Source: Senegalimassilia faecalis (GTDB lineage: Bacteria; Actinomycetota; Coriobacteriia; Coriobacteriales; Eggerthellaceae). Taken from it: a stretch of DNA of 64,000 nt. A program made the position numbers and the translations under genes. Below the pieces are notes generated by a model. The model saw only the letters and a program-made list of their open reading frames with translations. It did not search any database and was not told where the DNA came from. Shown here piece by piece: positions 7,283 through 15,307 of the stretch; position 1 is the first letter of the stretch, and every line of letters begins with the position of its first letter. The stretch lies in the NCBI RefSeq assembly GCF_004135645.1, contig NZ_SDPW01000001.1:1-64000 (forward strand). Reading direction: 5' to 3'.

Positions 7283-8299
7283 ATGGAAGAGGCGATTCGC
7301 TTCGTGGAGGGAAACGACGAGTTGGCGCGCGCCCTCGGCGTGGAGGGGCCCGAGGAACTTGCCGTGCGCCCTTTGGCCCAGGGCGAGCACAACGCCAACT
7401 TCCTCCTTAGGGCCGGCGACGGGCGCCGTTTCGTGCTGCGCATCAACTGCGCCAGCCAGCTGGGCCTCGCCGATCAGATCGGCTACGAATACGGGGCCCT
7501 GCGCGTTCTGGCCCCGATCGGGCGGACGCCCGAGCCGCTCTATGTGGACGGCACCCACCGCCGCATCGGGCACGGCGTTCTGGTGGAGAGCTTCGTGGAG
7601 GGCTCGTGGATCGATCTTCGGGATCCGCGGCAGGTGCGGGAGGCGGCCCGGGCCCTCGCCGACGTGCACAGCGTGGCCGCGCCGCCGGACGGCGTGCTCC
7701 TTCGCCCGGAGGATCCGCTGCGCGCCCAGCTGGAAAGCTGCCGGAGGCTCTTCGACGGCTATCGGGGAAGCGATCTTGCCGAGGCGCGGGTAGTGGGCGC
7801 GGTGGACGAGCTGCTCGCCTTGGCCCAGCGGGCCGTCGACGCGGCCCCGGCGGCGTCGACGGCCGAGTGTTCCCATGTCCTCAACACCGAGGCGGTGCCG
7901 TCCCATTTCCTCATCGATGCCGCGGGGCGCGCCTCCATCGTCGATTGGGAGAAGCCGGTGCTCGGGGAGGTGGCGCAGGATGTCGCCTACTTCCTTTCCC
8001 CGACGACCACCATCTGGGACAGCGATGTCGTCTTCGACGCAGAGGGGCGGACGCAGTTTCTCGACGCCTACTGGGAGGCGGTGGGCGGCCGCTTCCCCCG
8101 GGGTTCCTTCGACGCCCGCTTTCCGGCCTATCGCATGGTCAACGCCCTGGTGGGCATCACCTGGAGCTGCAACGCCTGGGTGGAGTACCGCGATCCGGCG
8201 CGCCCCTTGCGCAACGAGAGGACCTTGCGGCTGCTGCCGACCTATTTCTCCGAGGAGTTCCTCGATCTCGTACGTCGGGACTGCTTCGCCACGCAATAA
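7283..8299 (+). CDS. Aminoglycoside phosphotransferase (APH)-fold kinase
   Basis: 338 aa. APH/choline-kinase fold: N-lobe HNANFLLR..GRRFVLRIN (the ATP-binding lysine is replaced by arginine in VLRIN), and a C-lobe with a variant catalytic loop CSHVLNTEAVPSHFLID in place of the usual HxDxxxxN, followed by the metal-binding SIVDWE. Members of this family phosphorylate small hydroxylated compounds (sugars, choline, homoserine, methylthioribose, antibiotics). The catalytic loop lacks a clear HGD, so activity is uncertain. Start is ATG 7283 behind GGGGGAGAGG; an in-frame ATG at 7265 overlaps the ribosome site. It is divergent from the nucleoside hydrolase gene, so a sugar or nucleoside substrate is possible. 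Resistance to aminoglycosides cannot be assumed. Confidence 0.7.
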   Translation: MEEAIRFVEGNDELARALGVEGPEELAVRPLAQGEHNANFLLRAGDGRRFVLRINCASQLGLADQIGYEYGALRVLAPIGRTPEPLYVDGTHRRIGHGVLVESFVEGSWIDLRDPRQVREAARALADVHSVAAPPDGVLLRPEDPLRAQLESCRRLFDGYRGSDLAEARVVGAVDELLALAQRAVDAAPAASTAECSHVLNTEAVPSHFLIDAAGRASIVDWEKPVLGEVAQDVAYFLSPTTTIWDSDVVFDAEGRTQFLDAYWEAVGGRFPRGSFDARFPAYRMVNALVGITWSCNAWVEYRDPARPLRNERTLRLLPTYFSEEFLDLVRRDCFATQ

Positions 8300-8302
8300 A
8301 GG

Positions 8303-8329
8303 GAGAGCCCCTCGCAATGAGGGGCTCTC
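8303..8329. terminator. Bidirectional hairpin between convergent genes
   Basis: A perfect 11-bp stem, GAGAGCCCCTC (8303-8313) and GAGGGGCTCTC (8319-8329), closes a 5-nt loop between the convergent kinase and CoA-transferase genes. On the minus strand it is followed by CCTTTATT. It lacks a strong U-tract on the plus side. Confidence 0.65.
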
Positions 8330-8364
8330 AGGAGATAGGAAGCTTGGTTGGAAGGGGAGCGGGC

Positions 8365-9675
8365 CTACCAGTTGCAGGGAGCCTCGCCCTTCTCCTGGCG
8401 CTCGGACTTGAAGATGGTGTCCGGTACTTCCTCGCCGTGCCAGCACTTGATAGCGCCGTCGGCTTCGGCCTTCGCGATTTGCTCATCGGTGTAGCCCAGC
8501 TTGCCCATGATCTCGGCGGTGTGATAGCCGATGGGCTTGGACAGGATGACCGGCGGGTCGCCATAGCCACCGAAACGCAGCGGGGACATAGGCAGAGCCT
8601 TCTTGCCGTACTCCTTGTACTCGACCCAGCGCAGGGAGTCGTTGTCGTAGGCTTCCTGGTCCTTGACGATGTCGGTGTAGCGGAAGCACTTCTGATGCGG
8701 AACCTCATGCTCGCGCAGGATTTCGTCCCACTCTTCGAAGGTCTTCTTGGAGAATCCTTCCTCGAGCCAGCTGATGACCTCAGGCTGCTTGCCGGATTCC
8801 TTCAGGGCAGGCAGGTTGCAGGTGTCGGGCTGATCGATGTGCTCGGCGTTGCCGGTGATCTCCATCATCATGTTGTAGTACTTGTCGTACTGCGGCATGC
8901 AGATGAGCATCCACTTCTCGTCAGCGGTGCGGTAGGTGTTGTTGAACGGGTTGGGCACGTGCTTACGCGACTTCGGGTACGGAGCGCCGAACTGCGTAGC
9001 CATGATGCCGATGTTGCCGCCCCAGATTGCAGCGCCGTACAGGTTGCAGGTGACCTTGTCGCCCTTGTTGGTGCGGGTGCGGTTGAACAGAGCAGCCAGG
9101 ATGCCGCCAGCCATGATGGAAGCAGCGTTGTAATCGCCGAATGCCTGCGGCGGGATAGCCGGGGACTCGCCGTCCTCACGGAAGCAGTTTGCAACGCCAC
9201 CGCGAGCAGCCCAGCACACAGCGTCGAATCCAGGCGTGCCGGCCTCAGCGCCGAACTCGCCGTAGCCGCGCAGCTGAGCCCAAATCAGCTGAGGATACTT
9301 AGCAGCCAAGGTCTCGTAATCCAGACCAAGCTTCACCAGCGCCTTGTCGCGCAGGTTGCAGACGAACACGTCAGCCTCGGAGAGCAGCTTGTCCATGACA
9401 GCGAAGCCCTCTTCGCTCTTCAGGTTCAGAGCGAGCCAATTCTTGTTCGTGTTGTTCAGGTCGATCGTGGGATCCTCGGTGTCGTTCTGCTCGCAGCCGA
9501 AGCCGGGGCCCTGGGTGCGCTGAGCATCGCCGTGAAGCGGCTCAACCTTCATGATTTCAGCACCCATCTCGGACAGGATACGAACAGTTGCGGGGGCAGC
9601 AACCCACTCGCAGAGCTCGACGACCTTGACGCCGTTCAGCGGACCGTAACCGTTGAGTTTTTCAGTCACCGACAT
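8365..9675 (-). CDS. Class III CoA-transferase (CaiB/BaiF family)
   Basis: 436 aa, full family length. The N-terminus LNGVKVVELCEWVAAP, the VEP motif (MKVEPLHGD) and NTNKNWLALNLKSEEG fit family III CoA-transferases, which move CoA between carboxylic acids. The usual catalytic aspartate after FVCNLRDKALVKLGLD (about residue 160-175) falls in GTPGFDAVCWAARGG, where FDAV fits the FD.. active-site motif. Codon use is ordinary for the window, unlike the preceding GC-rich block. It is divergent from the acyl-CoA dehydrogenase gene, and the pair suggests activation of a carboxylate followed by oxidation or reduction of its CoA thioester. The substrate is not identified. Confidence 0.85.
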   Translation of the reverse strand: MSVTEKLNGYGPLNGVKVVELCEWVAAPATVRILSEMGAEIMKVEPLHGDAQRTQGPGFGCEQNDTEDPTIDLNNTNKNWLALNLKSEEGFAVMDKLLSEADVFVCNLRDKALVKLGLDYETLAAKYPQLIWAQLRGYGEFGAEAGTPGFDAVCWAARGGVANCFREDGESPAIPPQAFGDYNAASIMAGGILAALFNRTRTNKGDKVTCNLYGAAIWGGNIGIMATQFGAPYPKSRKHVPNPFNNTYRTADEKWMLICMPQYDKYYNMMMEITGNAEHIDQPDTCNLPALKESGKQPEVISWLEEGFSKKTFEEWDEILREHEVPHQKCFRYTDIVKDQEAYDNDSLRWVEYKEYGKKALPMSPLRFGGYGDPPVILSKPIGYHTAEIMGKLGYTDEQIAKAEADGAIKCWHGEEVPDTIFKSERQEKGEAPCNW

Positions 9676-10048
9676 TTGCGGCGCTCCTTTCTTTTCGTCT
9701 TTGGGCGGTTCTTGCGTTTGCAGAACATATATTTACAGGTAAGTTGCATGAGTTCTATGGACAAACAATCAGAAATGTGTGGTTGCCTATAAGAATCGAT
9801 GCAAAACATATAGGGAAATCTTTGAAAACAAGCCCATTACGCTGGACAATCGTCCTTATATGTTTCCGGTGCTCAGGAAGATAGCGGTCAAAAGTGGAAG
9901 AATGTGAGACATTTTCGGTACATTTTGAGTGCAAATGCGTTGGTCGAATTGGCTATATTGGCCGGCCGGGGATTTTGCGGTCGCTGGTATATTGTTCAGC
10001 AGAGTAATTGTCAGGCGATTTTGTACGGTGGTTAAAGGGGAAAGCCCC
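9676..10048. promoter_or_regulatory. Divergent regulatory region between CoA-transferase and acyl-CoA dehydrogenase genes
   Basis: This 373-bp gap contains three copies of an AACATATA-type motif: 9724-9731, AAACATATA at 9804-9812 and its inverse TATATGTTT at 9857-9865. The last two form a 9-bp inverted repeat. These are candidate operator half-sites, perhaps for the LysR regulator at 12979. No gene is visible. Confidence 0.45.
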
Positions 10049-11209
10049 ATGGATTTCAATTTATCTTCTGAGCAGAAAAAGCTCGTAGCTTCGTTTCGCG
10101 CTTTCGGCACCGAAGTTTTCACGCCCGATCATGTGTCGCAGTGGTGCAAAGACCAGGGTTTGCCCGACGATGTGATGAAGCGGTTTGTCGATACGTATTA
10201 TAAGTTCTCCGACAAGGAATCTACGAGCGCTGCGGGCCATAGCTTGCTTGATCAAGCGCTTATCATCGAAGAGCTTTCGCGATGCGCGGGCGCTACGCTG
10301 CCATTCCAAAACGATTTGTTCAACCTTCAGATCGTTGACGCGCTTTCCGAGGCGGGAAACGTCGACTCAGCCGTTGCGGATTATCGCGAGACGGGGCGCT
10401 TGATGTTCGCGTTGGCCATCTCCGAGCCCGATGGCGGTTCGGACGTCATGTCGATGAAGACAAGCACCAGGACGCTTGACGGCAAGATTGTGCTGAATGG
10501 TCGCAAATCGTATGTGAACAACGGCGAATACGCACCTTATATTGTTGTTGCTGCAATTGATGCAGACGCGCAGACCGACGATTCGTATCCTGCGCTGGCT
10601 CTGTGGCTGGTCCCTCGAAATCTCAAGGGCATCGCCGCCGTTCCCATCGATAAGATCGGTCAAGACATGCTTCCGTTCGCCTCGCTGTCGTTCCAGGATG
10701 TCGAGTTGAAGCCGGAATATCGCATCTCGGCCGAGCACGGTGACTTCCGCCGCCTGTTCCAGATGTTGGAATATGGCCGCGTTTTGCTGTGCGCCTCTTC
10801 TTTGGGCATGGCTCAAGCTGCCATGGAGGATGCTTGCGCACACGCCCGCTCTCGCAAGGCGTTCGGCGTGCAGGTCGGTCGTTTCCAGCAAATCGAGACC
10901 ATGCTCACGGATATGGAGCTTCGTTTGACGAACATGCGGTCGATTCTGTATCGCGCGGCATGGGCCGTGGACAAAGGCGATTCGGAGCGCCGTCTTGCCG
11001 TTGCCCTCATGAAACGCTATATCCCGGAAACCTCAGTTGAGGTTGCATCCGATGCCATGCAGATTCTTGGCGGCCTTGGATACACGGAAAGCTCCCGCAC
11101 GTGCCGCGTGTGGCGCGATTGCCGTGGCAACCAGATCGCTGAGGGAACCGATCAAATCATGGTGTATATCGCAGCGCCTTTGATTGTTGAGAAATACCGC
11201 GATTTTTAA
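10049..11209 (+). CDS. Acyl-CoA dehydrogenase
   Basis: 386 aa, the normal length. It is an FAD enzyme that introduces (or, run in reverse, reduces) an alpha-beta double bond in an acyl-CoA. Visible signatures are ISEPDGGSDVMSMKT (residues ~128-142) and the C-terminal QILGGLGYTESS and AEGTDQIM, where EGT..QI supplies the usual catalytic Glu position. The N-terminus (MDFNLSSEQKKLVASFRAF) matches the family. Start is ATG 10049 behind AAAGGGGA; the frame is open 120 nt further upstream but without support. No electron-transfer flavoprotein genes are adjacent, so its redox partner must be elsewhere. Neighbouring CoA-transferase and MFS genes suggest one pathway. Confidence 0.88.
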   Translation: MDFNLSSEQKKLVASFRAFGTEVFTPDHVSQWCKDQGLPDDVMKRFVDTYYKFSDKESTSAAGHSLLDQALIIEELSRCAGATLPFQNDLFNLQIVDALSEAGNVDSAVADYRETGRLMFALAISEPDGGSDVMSMKTSTRTLDGKIVLNGRKSYVNNGEYAPYIVVAAIDADAQTDDSYPALALWLVPRNLKGIAAVPIDKIGQDMLPFASLSFQDVELKPEYRISAEHGDFRRLFQMLEYGRVLLCASSLGMAQAAMEDACAHARSRKAFGVQVGRFQQIETMLTDMELRLTNMRSILYRAAWAVDKGDSERRLAVALMKRYIPETSVEVASDAMQILGGLGYTESSRTCRVWRDCRGNQIAEGTDQIMVYIAAPLIVEKYRDF

Positions 11210-11397
11210 AATCTGTCCTGTCGTAGTTTTTGTGAACCCTCTTTTGCTGCCGAAACAGGCTCATTTAACGATTCCTATAGCTTATAGTTGATTCTGATAT
11301 ATGCACATATTCACAGAGTTGACCACTTTAATTCTACGGAACCGGATAAATGAGTGAGTTCTGTCCATTTTTTCTGTGCTGCGCGTGAGGTAAAAAG

Positions 11398-11433
11398 TAT
11401 CTCGGATAAGCGGAAGGGTGCTTATCCGAGATA
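11398..11433 (+). promoter_or_regulatory. Perfect 14-bp inverted repeat in the MFS gene leader
   Basis: TATCTCGGATAAGC (11398-11411) and GCTTATCCGAGATA (11420-11433) are perfect inverted copies around an 8-nt spacer, 60 nt upstream of the MFS start. There is no T-tract behind it, so a terminator is unlikely; it may be an operator or an mRNA hairpin. The rest of the 11210-11493 gap shows no gene. Confidence 0.6.
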
Positions 11434-11493
11434 TCCACCAGGGGTTCTAGGTTTGCGTTTTGCGAAGGAAAACCTACGACAAGGAGGTATGTT

Positions 11494-12765
11494 TTGGCAT
11501 CATCGACGAAAGAGAAGATGAGCGTACGCCATCTTCTCGTGGTGCTCACGGGCATCATGATCACCTTCGGCTGCTCTGCACTGTGCTTTTCCACGTGGGG
11601 TCTGTTCCAGCCGGTAGTTGCCGAGGGTCTGGGCGTTGAAAAGACCGCTTTTGCTATGTACGTTACCGTTATGTATTTGACGATGACGGTTGCGTCCCCG
11701 TTCGCTGGCAAGCTCCTGCAATCCATGGATGCTCGCGTTATCCTGTCTGGTTCTGCCATCCTGGTTATCGCCGCGTTCGTGCTCATGAGCTTCTCGAACA
11801 CCATTGTTCTGTTCTACGTTGCCGCTGTTATGCTTGGCCTTGGCGAGATCACGCTGCTGTGGCTTGCGGTTCCTACGCTGATCAACCGCTGGTTTGCCGA
11901 CCGCGCCGGTTTCTTCATCGGCCTGTGCATGGCCTTCACCGGTATCGGTGGCGCTATTTGGTCTGCTGTGTTCACCGCTCTGCAGGCTTCTGGTATGGAC
12001 TTCCACACCATCTATCTGATCTGGGCCGTTATTGCTGCTGTCACTTCTCTGCCGTTCACGTTGTTCTGCGTGCGCAGCACGCCTGAGGAGTGCGGCCTGC
12101 AGCCTTATGGCGCTGCCGCTGCTGCCGCTGCTGCCGGTGGCTCCACGAAGCCCTCTGGCCTGTCCGCTTCCCGTGCGATGAAGACCCCGACGTTTTACGC
12201 TGCGTGCGTGTTCGCCGGCATCATCAACATCGCCATCCTCATCGCCATGCAGTTCCCGAGCTACACCAAGACCCTGACGAGCGCTCCGTTCGACGTGGCC
12301 GTTGTCGGTGGCCTCATGACCACGGTCATGATGGTCGGCCAGGCTCTGTTCAAAGTTATCCTGGGCACTGCTGCTGACAAGAGCGCGAAGGGTGCTTTGA
12401 TCTTCGCCTTCATCGCTGGCGTTGCTGGTATCCTGCTTTGCTGGTTCGGTGCAGGCTCCGAGTACATGCTGTACGCCGGCGCGTTCATCTTCGGCGGCTG
12501 CTACGCTACCGCTGTGGTTCTGGTTCCCGTTGTGGTTCGCCAGTCTTTCGGCTCTCGCGAGTACTCGCTGATCTACTCCCGCGTTTCTACCGTGTTCAAT
12601 CTGATCGCGGCCTTCGCTTCCATGATCTGGGCTTGGGTGCAGACGTCCTTCGGCTTCACCACCGTCTTCATCACTGGTCTGGTCATGCTGGTCGTCATCC
12701 TGCTGCTCGGTCTGTACGTCTTCCAGAGCGCGAAGAAGTACAAGTCTGAGTGGACTACTGATTAA
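11494..12765 (+). CDS. Major facilitator superfamily transporter, OxlT-like
   Basis: 423 aa with about 12 membrane segments in two halves joined by an Ala-rich loop (AAAAAAAGGSTKPSG, about residue 210-225). The second loop carries the MFS-type NRWFADRAGF motif. It most resembles carriers of the oxalate/formate and monocarboxylate group, which work as uniporters or anion antiporters in the inner membrane. Start is TTG 11494, six bases behind a perfect AGGAGG; the ATG at 11489 is out of frame. Lying downstream of the acyl-CoA dehydrogenase gene and upstream of a LysR gene, it probably carries the pathway's carboxylate substrate or product. Confidence 0.85.
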   Translation: MASSTKEKMSVRHLLVVLTGIMITFGCSALCFSTWGLFQPVVAEGLGVEKTAFAMYVTVMYLTMTVASPFAGKLLQSMDARVILSGSAILVIAAFVLMSFSNTIVLFYVAAVMLGLGEITLLWLAVPTLINRWFADRAGFFIGLCMAFTGIGGAIWSAVFTALQASGMDFHTIYLIWAVIAAVTSLPFTLFCVRSTPEECGLQPYGAAAAAAAAGGSTKPSGLSASRAMKTPTFYAACVFAGIINIAILIAMQFPSYTKTLTSAPFDVAVVGGLMTTVMMVGQALFKVILGTAADKSAKGALIFAFIAGVAGILLCWFGAGSEYMLYAGAFIFGGCYATAVVLVPVVVRQSFGSREYSLIYSRVSTVFNLIAAFASMIWAWVQTSFGFTTVFITGLVMLVVILLLGLYVFQSAKKYKSEWTTD

Positions 12766-12800
12766 ATGGTTTTCCGCCAGAGCTTACTCTAGAACCTAGT

Positions 12801-12840
12801 ACAAGGGCGGCTCCACAAAGGGGCCGCCCTTGTTCGTTTA
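12801..12840 (+). terminator. Intrinsic terminator after the MFS gene
   Basis: An 11-bp stem, ACAAGGGCGGC and GCCGCCCTTGT, with an 11-nt loop is followed by TCGTTT. Confidence 0.8.
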
Positions 12841-12978
12841 ACCCGGTTCGGGGGTTGAAATTCGCTGGCGAGGTCAGTAATATTTATCGGCGTTTTGGTG
12901 GGTATGGCATTATAATGGAATCTGATGGTTTTCATCATTTATTGATGCTGGTTGCTTGTTTGTTTGGGGGTAGGGGAT

Positions 12979-13899
12979 ATGAATTTATCGCAACTTCATT
13001 ACTTCAAGAAACTTGCCGAAGTGCTTCACTACACTCGTGCTGCGCAAGAGCTGTTCATCACGCAGCCGACGCTTTCCGGCGCCATCTCTTCTTTGGAAAA
13101 CGAGCTTGAGGTATCGTTGTTTGAGCGGTCTGGCAGGTCGGTCAGCCTGACGCCTCAAGGTGAGGTTTTTTACGAGCACGTTTGCCTGGCGCTGCGTGCC
13201 CTTGATGATGGTATTGCTGCCGTACAAGACCGCGGCCACTCTGTTGTCGGTTCCGTGAGCATCGGTACGACATTCACGGTGCAAGACGACTATTTACCGT
13301 CGTTGATGAAGGATTATTGTGCAGTTTGCAACAACACGGTGCTTACGAAAACGTATCAGGGCTTCACGAACTATTTGCTCGATCAGCTTCGTAAGGGCAC
13401 TGTTGACGTTGCATTTTGCGGCAAGCGCGAAGGCGATCCGGAGCTCGTGTATTATCCGGTCACGTATCGCGATTTGAAACTGTGTGTCCGTGAAGACCAT
13501 CCGTTGGCTAAACGCGATCACGTGAGCTTCGCTGAGATTTCCCGCATGGATTTGTGCACGTATCGACGCGGGGCCCCCATCGGAGAGATGGTTAACAAGT
13601 TGCTTATCGAGCAGGGGCTTGAAAACGCGAAGCAGATTTATGACGACGATGTGTCCATGGGCTCGTTCATTTCCTTTAACGCGCCTGTGTGCGGGGCGCT
13701 CATGCTTGATTCGCTGGCTACACGTTTGTTCTCGAACTTGAAGTTCCTGGTGGTTGATGAGGTGCCCCAGGAGTTTTACCGCATTTACATGGTGTACAAC
13801 AAGAAGCACAACCACTCCCGTGCGGTGAAGGACTTCGTCCAGTTCGCTCGCACCTATCAAGGCAACGATACGTTCGATGACGAAGAGCAGGATGCGTAG
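12979..13899 (+). CDS. LysR-family transcriptional regulator
   Basis: 306 aa, standard length. The N-terminal winged helix-turn-helix is clear: MNLSQLHYFKKLAEVLHYTR, then AAQELFITQPTLSGAISSLE and LFERSGRSVSLTPQG. The rest is the periplasmic-binding-like effector domain. It binds DNA as a tetramer and usually controls an adjacent operon in response to a small ligand. Start chosen is ATG 12979 (MNLSQL), matching the family, behind GGGGGTAGGGG; an upstream ATG at 12952 lacks support. It probably regulates the CoA-transferase/acyl-CoA dehydrogenase/MFS genes. The methyltransferase gene follows after 8 nt. Confidence 0.9.
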   Translation: MNLSQLHYFKKLAEVLHYTRAAQELFITQPTLSGAISSLENELEVSLFERSGRSVSLTPQGEVFYEHVCLALRALDDGIAAVQDRGHSVVGSVSIGTTFTVQDDYLPSLMKDYCAVCNNTVLTKTYQGFTNYLLDQLRKGTVDVAFCGKREGDPELVYYPVTYRDLKLCVREDHPLAKRDHVSFAEISRMDLCTYRRGAPIGEMVNKLLIEQGLENAKQIYDDDVSMGSFISFNAPVCGALMLDSLATRLFSNLKFLVVDEVPQEFYRIYMVYNKKHNHSRAVKDFVQFARTYQGNDTFDDEEQDA

Positions 13900-13907
13900 G
13901 TCGTAAG

Positions 13908-14594
13908 ATGCATGCCGAGGTACGGGATTGCATGCAATCGTATTATCGCGCCTTACCGCGCGATGGGCGCTTGCCGGGTCGTTGTTCGATGGACGTCCCG
14001 GACGATTTACTCGGCAAGCGCGTTATCGACGTGTTGTGCCGTAAAGGGAAGGGCGCTTATCAGCTGAGTGACTTTACGGGCGATAAGGGGTTTGTTCTGG
14101 GCGTTGATCCCGATGCGTCTTTTGTTGATGCGGCAAGCGCTTGCGCGGCCGACAACCACTGGAGCGGCGCGCAATGGCAGCGTTATCTTCGTTTTGAGGT
14201 TGGCTGCCCTGAGGATTTATCGGAAGCGGGCGTTCGAGACGGTTCGTTTGATGTGGCGTATGTGAACTCGGCCATCAATTGCGTCTTTGACTTAGCGCTT
14301 GCCTTGGCGGAATGCGCCCGATGCTTAACGCCTGATGGATATCTTTGGGTAGCTCAAGGCGTGTTTCGCAATGCCGATGCACCTTCGATTGGCGCTGCCG
14401 CTTCTGGATCTGTTTGGGGCAACGTGTTCTTGCGCGCTGTTTCACTCGAACAGTTCGAGGGGTTGTGCCTGCGCGTAGGCTTTCGCTCTGTTGAGGTGTT
14501 AAGCAGGGCGGTCATCGTGCCTGATGGGGATGATGCGCGGGAAACGTGTGGTGCAAGCGAGTATTTGCAAGCTACGGTGCGCGTGCGGCGTTAG
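13908..14594 (+). CDS. Class I SAM-dependent methyltransferase-like protein
   Basis: 228 aa. Rossmann-type methyltransferase features are VIDVLCRKGKGAYQL (motif I, although the glycines are poorly kept), VLGVDPDASFVDAA (motif II acidic residue), GSFDVAYVNSAIN and LTPDGYLWVAQG. The pattern resembles type-11 methyltransferases such as those near arsenite methyltransferases, but the typical cysteines are absent, so no substrate is offered. Starts 8 nt after the LysR gene, so it is likely co-transcribed. The degenerate motif I makes activity uncertain. Confidence 0.6.
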   Translation: MHAEVRDCMQSYYRALPRDGRLPGRCSMDVPDDLLGKRVIDVLCRKGKGAYQLSDFTGDKGFVLGVDPDASFVDAASACAADNHWSGAQWQRYLRFEVGCPEDLSEAGVRDGSFDVAYVNSAINCVFDLALALAECARCLTPDGYLWVAQGVFRNADAPSIGAAASGSVWGNVFLRAVSLEQFEGLCLRVGFRSVEVLSRAVIVPDGDDARETCGASEYLQATVRVRR

Positions 14595-14684
14595 CGCGTC
14601 CCTTGGCTCGATGCGAGCTCAGTTTCTCTGCATGATTATGGGGAACTTGCGACCAAGCCTGCCTAGGATGGCAATCGGCTGCTT

Positions 14685-14697
14685 CGTGTGGTATAAA
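14685..14697 (+). promoter_or_regulatory. Extended -10 promoter of the rimP operon (predicted)
   Basis: GTGTGGTATAAATT contains a TATAAA hexamer with an upstream TG, about 110 nt before rimP. No convincing -35 box is seen. It would produce a leader of roughly 100 nt containing the hairpin at 14753. Confidence 0.4.
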
Positions 14698-14752
14698 TTG
14701 GTATGCATTGCAGCAAGCGCGCGACGGCGCGCACCATACTTTCGAAGACAGA

Positions 14753-14776
14753 AAGTGGGTTTTTACCCGCTTTTTT
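14753..14776 (+). terminator. Terminator-like hairpin in the rimP-nusA-infB leader
   Basis: AAGTGGGT (14753-14760) pairs with ACCCGCTT (14765-14772, one G-T pair) around TTTT and runs into TTTTTTG. It lies 31 nt before rimP. It could end readthrough from the methyltransferase gene or act as an attenuator of this operon, which encodes the termination factor NusA. Confidence 0.6.
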
Positions 14777-14807
14777 GTATGTTTGGGCACAGAAAGGAGC
14801 TTTGAGC

Positions 14808-15278
14808 GTGCTTAGCAAGAAAGAAGCGCAACTGCTTGACGCGCTTGAGCCCCGAGCGGCTACCGAGGGCATCGAGATCGTGACCGTGCAGGTTGTTGGC
14901 GCTAAAAAGGCGCCGACAATTCGCGTGTTTATAGACACGCCCGAGGGCGTGAGCTTTGATCAGCTGGCGAAATCTCAAGCCTGGATCAACGAGATCATGG
15001 ACGCTATAGACCCGTTTCCGGGTGCGTACACGCTTGAGGTCTCTTCGCCGGGCATTGACCGTCCTTTGCGCACGCCCGAGCATTTTGCGCGGTTCGCCGG
15101 GCAGGTGGCCGTGGTCAAGATGGGCCATCCGCTTGACGGGCGAAGCAACTTCACGGGCAAGATCGTTTCAGCGGACGATACCTGTGTGGTGATGGAGATT
15201 GACGGCGAGCAGATCAGCTTGCCGATGGACGATATGAAGCGTGCCCACTTGAAAGGCATCGTAGATTTCAGCTCGTAG
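14808..15278 (+). CDS. rimP: Ribosome maturation factor RimP
   Basis: 156 aa. RimP helps mature the 30S ribosomal subunit. Recognised by its place before nusA and by the family signatures ALEPRAATEGIEIVTVQV, FIDTPEGVSFDQLA and LEVSSPGIDRPLRTPEHFARF. The start is GTG 14808, seven bases behind AAAGGAGC; the frame stays open further upstream, but that stretch contains the leader hairpin. First gene of rimP-nusA-rnpM-infB. Confidence 0.93.
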   Translation: MLSKKEAQLLDALEPRAATEGIEIVTVQVVGAKKAPTIRVFIDTPEGVSFDQLAKSQAWINEIMDAIDPFPGAYTLEVSSPGIDRPLRTPEHFARFAGQVAVVKMGHPLDGRSNFTGKIVSADDTCVVMEIDGEQISLPMDDMKRAHLKGIVDFSS

Positions 15279-15307
15279 TCGGGCTGTTAGAGAAAGGAAG
15301 CTAAGAC

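Noticed and set aside
7283-8299. Antibiotic resistance aminoglycoside phosphotransferase
   Set aside because: The APH fold is shared by many metabolic kinases, the catalytic HxD is not conserved, and the neighbours are nucleoside enzymes.
7606-9792. 728-residue plus-strand ORF spanning the kinase and CoA-transferase genes
   Set aside because: Antisense to the CoA-transferase and out of frame with the kinase; composition is that of a shadow frame.
9929-10048. 40-residue N-terminal extension of the acyl-CoA dehydrogenase
   Set aside because: The family start (MDFNLSSEQKKL) coincides with ATG 10049 behind a ribosome site; the extension overlaps the divergent promoter region.
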